This document shows, in pieces, positions 1-4,103 of a stretch of DNA of 6,751 nucleotides (the stretch's first letter is position 1; each line of letters begins with the position of its first letter). A program made the translations under genes and the position numbers. The notes under the pieces are model-generated. The model ran no database searches. It saw only the letters and a list, made by a program, of their open reading frames with translations, and was not told the DNA's origin. Source of the stretch: Desulfocapsaceae bacterium (GTDB lineage Bacteria > Desulfobacterota > Desulfobulbia > Desulfobulbales > Desulfocapsaceae); NCBI GenBank assembly GCA_029934775.1, contig JAOZLO010000157.1, forward strand, positions 1 through 6,751, given 5' to 3'.

Positions 1-750
1 TTTTTTAGTCGCCTTTCCCGGGACAAAATTTCTTGTCATGTCAGAACAGTAGCTTTTCAGGATAAGGCCCATATCTATAGTCAGGGATTTGTTGGGTTTT
101 ATAGAACTGTTCCCAGGAACTGCATGGGGTAGCGCACCATTTTTTCCTGATGCGACTATTGAGTTAAAGCTGACAGCTTCCGCCCCTTTCCTGCGCATAA
201 GTGATTCAATGGCGAGGGCCACTTCTATCTCGCTCTGGCTTCTTGAAATTACGGGATAAATTTCCTGAAAGACCTCTTCGTTTAAACGGACGGATGTCCG
301 GATGAGGTCGATTTCATCTTCATCTTTGACAACACGCATTTTTTCAATAAGCCCACTGGTCGGGACGAGGGAGACACCTTTTTTTTTCAGAACTGTACCT
401 ATTTCTTCCGCAAAGGAACAGAGGGTATAGTGGCTTTCAAAACCGAGATGTTTCACTTTGAGATCCGGCAGTAATTCTCCGAGCAGTTTAGGTAATCCTT
501 TCGTGTATATTACAACCGTTGCCCAGGGGACATCTTTTTCCGCCTGAAGTTGATATCGAAAATCCGTAAGAAGCAAAACCGGTCCCGATGCGGGTATAAT
601 GAGCACTCCTGAAGTTTCTCCTATACCATGATCGCCTCCACGATAGCCGGTAAGGTAATGTCTATTTTCAGGTTGGCTCACCAGAAAGGCATCAATTTTT
701 TTTCGTCGCAGGGTTCCCTGGAGTTTCTTAATTCGTCTGGAGTAGTTCAT
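1..750 (-). CDS. M24B family Xaa-Pro peptidase (aminopeptidase P / prolidase type), N-terminal 250 residues, cut by left window edge
   Basis: Predicted cytoplasmic metallopeptidase releasing residues next to proline from short peptides. Residues 1-130 form a creatinase-type N-terminal domain (QPENRHYLTGY near 27-36). The linker MRVVKDEDEIDLIR (138-151) is the usual entry to the pita-bread catalytic domain. In that domain I see the SIVASG...LPH segment with His209, then IDMG (Asp226) and YCSDMTR (Asp237), which match the first two metal-ligand aspartates of the family. The HxxGHGxG histidine and two glutamate ligands should follow in the roughly 100-110 residues missing off the left edge. The ATG at 748-750 is the only sensible start: an in-frame stop lies 21 nt upstream, and the ribosome site is weak. 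It lies 21 nt after the uncharacterised gene and is probably cotranscribed with it. Family call is confident; PepP versus PepQ specificity cannot be decided. Confidence 0.9.
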   Translation of the reverse strand, partial: MNYSRRIKKLQGTLRRKKIDAFLVSQPENRHYLTGYRGGDHGIGETSGVLIIPASGPVLLLTDFRYQLQAEKDVPWATVVIYTKGLPKLLGELLPDLKVKHLGFESHYTLCSFAEEIGTVLKKKGVSLVPTSGLIEKMRVVKDEDEIDLIRTSVRLNEEVFQEIYPVISRSQSEIEVALAIESLMRRKGAEAVSFNSIVASGKNGALPHAVPGNSSIKPNKSLTIDMGLILKSYCSDMTRNFVPGKATKK

Positions 751-771
751 CTGTTTTTCAGTTATCCGGAT

Positions 772-1365
772 TTATGAGTTTGCATGGCAGAGGCGATTGA
801 AAATTGTCTCCTTGCGTTGTGTCATAGCCTCATTATACTGGTTATTGAGGCTGGTCAGCACTTTTGTTAATTCCTCTTTGTATTGAGGATGCATTGCCGG
901 GTTGACTGTTCTCTGGTGGGCTTGTTCTGCGCTCATCTGCTGCTGTTCAAGTTGGGCTTGTAGTGCATCTTTGAGTTGCTGAATTGTCTGTTCTTTGTGT
1001 TGGCTGTACTGCTCAATTATCTGCTGGAGTTCTTTGCAGATTGTTGCAATTTCACCTGAGTCACGGGCGAGGAGTAAAATACCTCTGATGGCAGCTGCAC
1101 CGGATTTCTGCAGGTTTTCATCTCGAGGGAGGACAATGTTACGCAGGAGAGTCCGGGCTATTCCTTTTCTGATCGGGATCTGTGTTTCGGCGGTTTGATT
1201 GAGGAGCTCCTGGTGTGGATCAGTAATTTTTTCATTAAGGAAATCTGCACCAATTCGCATCCCGTCATTTATTAAGGTGTCATCGTTGGTTACAGGAGTC
1301 ATCTCTGCTGTCATCTTCGCAGCACGTTCCAGAACCATTTCCATTGTGCTTTTTATTTCTGCCAT
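772..1365 (-). CDS. Uncharacterised Gln-rich, probably coiled-coil protein beginning MAEIKST (about 197 aa)
   Basis: I do not know a function. The frame stays open upstream to a TTG at 1402-1404 (210 residues), but I prefer the ATG at 1363-1365. The protein then begins MAEIKST, a start I associate with a family of small uncharacterised proteins in Desulfobacterota (possibly the DUF6657 type; from memory, unverified), and a promoter at 1419-1447 would leave the TTG almost leaderless. Neither start has a clear Shine-Dalgarno. No signal peptide or membrane helix is visible, so it is probably cytoplasmic. From the ATG, residues 48-80 are polar and mixed, a segment with RNIVLPRDE and AAIRGILLLARD (about 75-102) looks globular, and 105-152 is a heptad-like helix rich in Gln, Glu and Lys (KELQQIIEQY, LQAQLEQQQ). 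A second charged helix (162-193) ends the protein. It sits between rsmB and the M24 peptidase on the same strand. Confidence 0.75.
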   Translation of the reverse strand: MAEIKSTMEMVLERAAKMTAEMTPVTNDDTLINDGMRIGADFLNEKITDPHQELLNQTAETQIPIRKGIARTLLRNIVLPRDENLQKSGAAAIRGILLLARDSGEIATICKELQQIIEQYSQHKEQTIQQLKDALQAQLEQQQMSAEQAHQRTVNPAMHPQYKEELTKVLTSLNNQYNEAMTQRKETIFNRLCHANS

Positions 1366-1418
1366 TTTTTTTAATCCATGGTTGAGAATTTCGTAAAAAC
1401 TCAAAATCGTATGACGGG

Positions 1419-1447
1419 AATGTACAATAGAGATGTGACCTTGGCAA
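1419..1447 (-). promoter_or_regulatory. Candidate sigma70-type promoter for the uncharacterised gene and M24 peptidase
   Basis: Read on the minus strand, TTGCCA (1447-1442, 5 of 6 to TTGACA) is followed after exactly 17 bases by TACATT (1424-1419, 4 of 6 to TATAAT). Initiation would fall near 1412, about 47 nt before the preferred ATG at 1365. The -35 box overlaps the end of the T-tract of the rsmB terminator, so termination and re-initiation lie back to back. The call rests on sequence match only. Confidence 0.45.
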
Positions 1448-1479
1448 AGAAAAACAGTCGGGGAATATTATTCCCGCTG
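1446..1479 (-). terminator. Rho-independent terminator overlapping the rsmB stop codon
   Basis: On the minus strand the last rsmB codons form a hairpin: GGGAAT (1475-1470) pairs with ATTCCC (1466-1461) around an AAT loop (1469-1467). The stem can be extended by C1476-G1459 and by CAG/CTG (1479-1477 with 1457-1455), with single-base bulges at 1460 and 1458. TTTTTCTTT (1454-1446) follows directly. The TAA stop straddles the stem top and the loop. A modest stem with a good U-tract suggests at least partial termination; a translating ribosome at the stop could weaken it. Confidence 0.6.
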
Positions 1480-2832
1480 CATTCGGGCGCTGAAAAAACC
1501 ATCTATGGTTGTTGAGGGATGAGGGCAGAAAAAGTTATCTTTGATAAGTTGGTGTGCAGTTTTCGGGAGTTGTTCCGCACAATTTGTCAGTCTGAAATCG
1601 GTCCGGGTAGAAAGAAAAGAACGTATAACAGTTTGGTTTTCTTCGGGTTCCAGGGAGCAGGTGGCATAGACGAGGACACCTTTTGGTCCAAGTAATCCGG
1701 CTGCCTGTTCGAGCAGGTCAAGTTGTTTTTTCTGGTATCGCAGGAGATCCTGTTCTTTTCTGTTCCAGCGGATATCAGGATGACGGCCAATAACTCCGGT
1801 ACCGGAGCAGGGGGCATCAATGAGGATGCCGTCGAATTGTACGGTCTCTCTTTCGGCAAAATCTTGGAGATTTTCTTTATGAACAGAGAGACGGCTTTCA
1901 GGGAACAGGCGAAGTTGGTTTTCAAGAAGTTTGTCCAGGCGACGTTGTTCCGGTTCAACTGCATATATTTTTAAATTGTGCTGTAATCCGAGCTGCAGCA
2001 GATGATTTGTCTTGCCCCCCAGGCCTGCACAGCCGTCGAGATAATTCCCACCGTTTTTAAAAGGAGCAAGCAGCCGGGTTGCCAGCTGGGCGGCTTCGTC
2101 CTGGACCTGAAAAAAACCCTGTTCAAACCCCGGGATCGATTCTATAGAACCTCGGAAATGAGGCAGTACGATACTGTCTGTGCAATATGTACCTGGTTTG
2201 TGGGCTATTTTCTGCTGTTCCAGTTGATTACAGAAATCAACTGTGGAGATAAGTGGACTGTTCAGTCGCAGTACCAGGAGGGGTTCCTTGTTGTTCTCCT
2301 CACAGATGCGGGCTGTTTCCTGTCTGCCGTAATGTTTTATCCATCTGGTGACCAGCCAGTGTGGATGATTATAGATCGGTTGACCGTTTTGTTCTGTGAG
2401 CGCAGTTTCTGTGAGGTTATTATTTTCTTTTTGGCGAATAGCTTCACGAAGAATACCATTAACAAATCCATGGAGTCTTTTAGGTATACCTTTTACCTTG
2501 CAGCTGTTGACCGCCTCATTGACTGCTGCAGAGGGAGGAATTCGGTCTAGGAAAAATATCTGGTAGAGACCGACAGCCACTGTTTGATGGACAAAGGGAT
2601 GAAGCTTGCGGATTGGTGTTTTGCTCAGTATCTGCAGGATTCTATCGAGGAATTGCCGCTGCCGGAGCACGCCATATACCATGTTCATAGCCAGGTTACG
2701 TTCTCTGGCGGGGAGACTATATTTTGCTGCATTGGTGTCGAAAAGAATTTTAACGGAGGAGTTGGACTGAAAAAGGCTGCAGAGTGTTTCGGCAGCTGTA
2801 AATCGCGCTGTATAGTGAGGTTTTCTGGGCAA
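1468..2832 (-). CDS. rsmB: 16S rRNA (cytosine-967-C5)-methyltransferase RsmB, NusB-domain plus SAM methyltransferase
   Basis: Transfers a methyl group from S-adenosylmethionine to C5 of C967 (E. coli numbering) of 16S rRNA in the cytoplasm. Residues 5-135 are a NusB-like RNA-binding domain (ARERNLAMNMVYGVLR, then the PPSAAVNEAVNSCK region). Residues 155-454 are the Rossmann methyltransferase: QDEAAQLA (244-251), SAM motif I DGCAGLGGKT (266-275), acidic loop AVEPE (291-295), motif IV DAPCSGTG (339-346, Cys342) and motif VI YATCSLEPEEN (389-399). Cys392 is the expected nucleophile and Cys342 the cysteine that resolves the covalent intermediate. Its 454 residues are close to the usual family length of about 430-450. 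The start is a TTG at 2830-2832: no ATG, GTG or other TTG lies between it and the upstream in-frame stop at 2869-2871, and the next Met (49) is inside the NusB domain. Motif I has Leu where the family usually has Pro (AAPGGKT). First gene of the minus-strand cluster. Confidence 0.95.
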   Translation of the reverse strand: MPRKPHYTARFTAAETLCSLFQSNSSVKILFDTNAAKYSLPARERNLAMNMVYGVLRQRQFLDRILQILSKTPIRKLHPFVHQTVAVGLYQIFFLDRIPPSAAVNEAVNSCKVKGIPKRLHGFVNGILREAIRQKENNNLTETALTEQNGQPIYNHPHWLVTRWIKHYGRQETARICEENNKEPLLVLRLNSPLISTVDFCNQLEQQKIAHKPGTYCTDSIVLPHFRGSIESIPGFEQGFFQVQDEAAQLATRLLAPFKNGGNYLDGCAGLGGKTNHLLQLGLQHNLKIYAVEPEQRRLDKLLENQLRLFPESRLSVHKENLQDFAERETVQFDGILIDAPCSGTGVIGRHPDIRWNRKEQDLLRYQKKQLDLLEQAAGLLGPKGVLVYATCSLEPEENQTVIRSFLSTRTDFRLTNCAEQLPKTAHQLIKDNFFCPHPSTTIDGFFSARMQRE

Positions 2833-2870
2833 AGTGAGTGAACCGTGGTTAGCCTGCTGGAAAAATGTCT

Positions 2871-2898
2871 ATTCTAGGACAGTCTCCCGACATGTCTT
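2871..2898 (-). promoter_or_regulatory. Weak candidate sigma70 promoter for rsmB
   Basis: On the minus strand, AAGACA (2898-2893, 4 of 6) and TAGAAT (2876-2871, 5 of 6) are 16 bases apart. Initiation near 2864 would give a leader of about 30 nt before the TTG start. The -10 match is good and the -35 poor. The -35 overlaps the GACATGTC palindrome at 2889-2896. Confidence 0.3.
2889..2896. repeat. 8-bp perfect palindrome GACATGTC in the divergent intergenic region
   Basis: GACATGTC reads the same on both strands and overlaps the proposed rsmB -35. It lies between a TGTCTAT at 2866-2872 and its inverted copy ATAGACA at 2913-2919. It could be an operator half-site pair, but 8 bp is short and chance occurrence is quite possible. 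No regulator gene is present in the window. Confidence 0.2.
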
Positions 2899-2932
2899 CC
2901 GAAATGCTTTAGATAGACAAGTGCAGTTATGA

Positions 2933-2962
2933 TTGGTATCTTTAGGTATGTTTATATATAAA
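2933..2962 (+). promoter_or_regulatory. Candidate promoter for the aapJ-like gene
   Basis: TTGGTA (2933-2938, 4 of 6 to the -35 consensus) is followed by a TA-rich block holding TATATA (2955-2960, 16-base spacer) and TATAAA (2957-2962, 18-base spacer). The region is the most AT-rich part of the 170-bp intergenic gap and would give a leader of about 30-35 nt. GGTAT occurs twice one helical turn apart (2935-2939, 2945-2949). I saw no GG-N10-GC sigma54 pattern at the same place. The ribosome site before 3003 is weak (GAG at 2991-2993). Confidence 0.4.
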
Positions 2963-3002
2963 TTGTAATCATGACAACAAATACTATCCTGAGTGACAGT
3001 AA

Positions 3003-4025
3003 ATGATGAATAAAAAATATATGCGTCATATGTGGTTGCTGATAATAGCAGTCTTTTTTGCCGTATCTGCCCAGGCTGCGGTTAAAGACGAAGTCGTAAA
3101 GCGGGGCTTTTTACAGTGTGGTGTCTCTACAGGTATTGCCGGTTTCTCAACCGTTGATGAGAAGGGAAACTGGGCCGGATTTGATGTGGATATATGCAGG
3201 GGGGTGGCTGCGGCTACCCTTGGAAATGCCGGAGAGGTAAAGTATATGCCTCTTGCTGAAAATGAGAGTTTTACGGCCCTGCTTTCAGGAGAGGTGGATA
3301 TTCTCTCAAGAAATGCAACATGGACCTTCAGCCGTGATTCGGCACTGGCAGTGAATTTCACCGGAATCAGTTATTATGATGGCCAGGGATTACTGGTTGC
3401 AGGAACACTTGATGTGAAACATATTTCTGATCTGAAAAAAGTAAAGATCTGCAGCCAGGCCGGATCGACTATGGAGGAGAACCTTGTTGATTATTTCACA
3501 AGGAACAACATTGAATTTCAGAAGGTATCTTTTGAGACTCCGGATCTTGCAGTTAAGGGGTTTGAGGAAAATAAATGTGATCTGATAACCATGCAGCAGT
3601 CGAGGCTTTATGGGTTAAGGCTTGGATTGACAGATCCGGAGAGTGCAGTGGTACTGCCCGATGTAATATCCAAGGAACCACTGGGGCCGGCAGTTCGGCA
3701 GGGTGATGATACCTGGTTTGATATTGTTAAGTGGACTTTGTATGCAATGGTTGCCGCCGAGGAACTTGGTATTGATTCGACGAATGTTGAAGAGATGAAG
3801 GTCAGTGACAAACTGGCTGTAAAAAGACTGCTGGGGCAGGAAGGGAGTGTGGGTAAGGGATTGGGTTTGAAGGATGACTGGTTCTACCAGATCATTAAAC
3901 AGGTCGGAAATTACGGCGAACTCTTTGACCGCAATTTCGGTTCAAAATCGTTGCTGAAAGTCGATCGTGGACTTAATAATCTATGGAATAATGGGGGGTT
4001 GCAGTATGCCCCCCCACTGCGTTAA
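3003..4025 (+). CDS. aapJ: General L-amino-acid ABC transporter substrate-binding protein, AapJ/BztA family
   Basis: Predicted periplasmic binding protein (SBP family 3) that would capture amino acids for an AapQMP-type ABC importer. Residues 1-25 are a Sec signal peptide: basic KKYMRH, hydrophobic WLLIIAVFFAVSA, cleavage after AQA. The mature part follows the family throughout: LQCGVSTGIAGFS (37-49), GFDVDICRG (59-67), SGEVDILSRNATWTFSRD (95-112), YYDGQGLLV (124-132), ICSQAGSTMEENL (149-161), ISKEPLGPAVRQGDD (222-236), VGNYGELFDRN (301-311) and the C-terminal GGLQYAPPLR, so it is full length. Arg111 and Thr156 fit the usual ligand-carboxylate contacts. Cys39/Cys65 and Cys150/Cys192 match family cysteines. 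Oddly, the TTD or TSD normally following the Cys-Asp motif is TMQ here (Gln198 for Asp). Tandem ATGs at 3003 and 3006 are equivalent starts. No permease or ATPase genes follow; the next gene is convergent. Confidence 0.92.
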   Translation: MMNKKYMRHMWLLIIAVFFAVSAQAAVKDEVVKRGFLQCGVSTGIAGFSTVDEKGNWAGFDVDICRGVAAATLGNAGEVKYMPLAENESFTALLSGEVDILSRNATWTFSRDSALAVNFTGISYYDGQGLLVAGTLDVKHISDLKKVKICSQAGSTMEENLVDYFTRNNIEFQKVSFETPDLAVKGFEENKCDLITMQQSRLYGLRLGLTDPESAVVLPDVISKEPLGPAVRQGDDTWFDIVKWTLYAMVAAEELGIDSTNVEEMKVSDKLAVKRLLGQEGSVGKGLGLKDDWFYQIIKQVGNYGELFDRNFGSKSLLKVDRGLNNLWNNGGLQYAPPLR

Positions 4026-4042
4026 AGCGTATGTGTTTTTTT
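3992..4042 (+). terminator. GC-rich hairpin at the end of aapJ with a downstream T-tract, possible terminator
   Basis: TGGGGGG (3992-3998) can pair with CCCCCCA (4010-4016) around an 11-nt loop. An alternative GCAGT/ACTGC stem (4001-4005 with 4016-4020) competes with it. Seven T residues follow at 4036-4042. The tract starts about 19 nt after the stem, too far for a standard intrinsic terminator, so this is only a possibility. The G and C runs also encode conserved C-terminal residues (NNGGLQYAPP), which may fully explain them. Confidence 0.25.
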
Positions 4043-4103
4043 AGCACCCTACTTCTGTAATCTTGTCAAAAAAAGTAAGAAACTAAATACCCCTTGTGGA
4101 ATG

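Noticed and set aside
2002..2550. Open plus-strand frame of 182 codons antisense to rsmB
   Set aside because: It lies wholly inside rsmB on the opposite strand. Its translation has no recognisable domain, and rsmB motifs run continuously through the same bases.
2833..3002. Riboswitch, small RNA or tRNA in the divergent intergenic region
   Set aside because: The region is short, AT-rich on the aapJ side, and shows no cloverleaf or conserved riboswitch core; only short inverted repeats are present.
4009..4015. C7 tract as a phase-variation switch
   Set aside because: Seven bases is short for slippage control, and the tract encodes the conserved C-terminal APP of the AapJ family just before the stop.
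4026..4103. Terminator for the M16C gene in the convergent gap
   Set aside because: On the minus strand there is a T7 run (plus-strand A7 at 4068-4074), but I found no stable stem directly before it.
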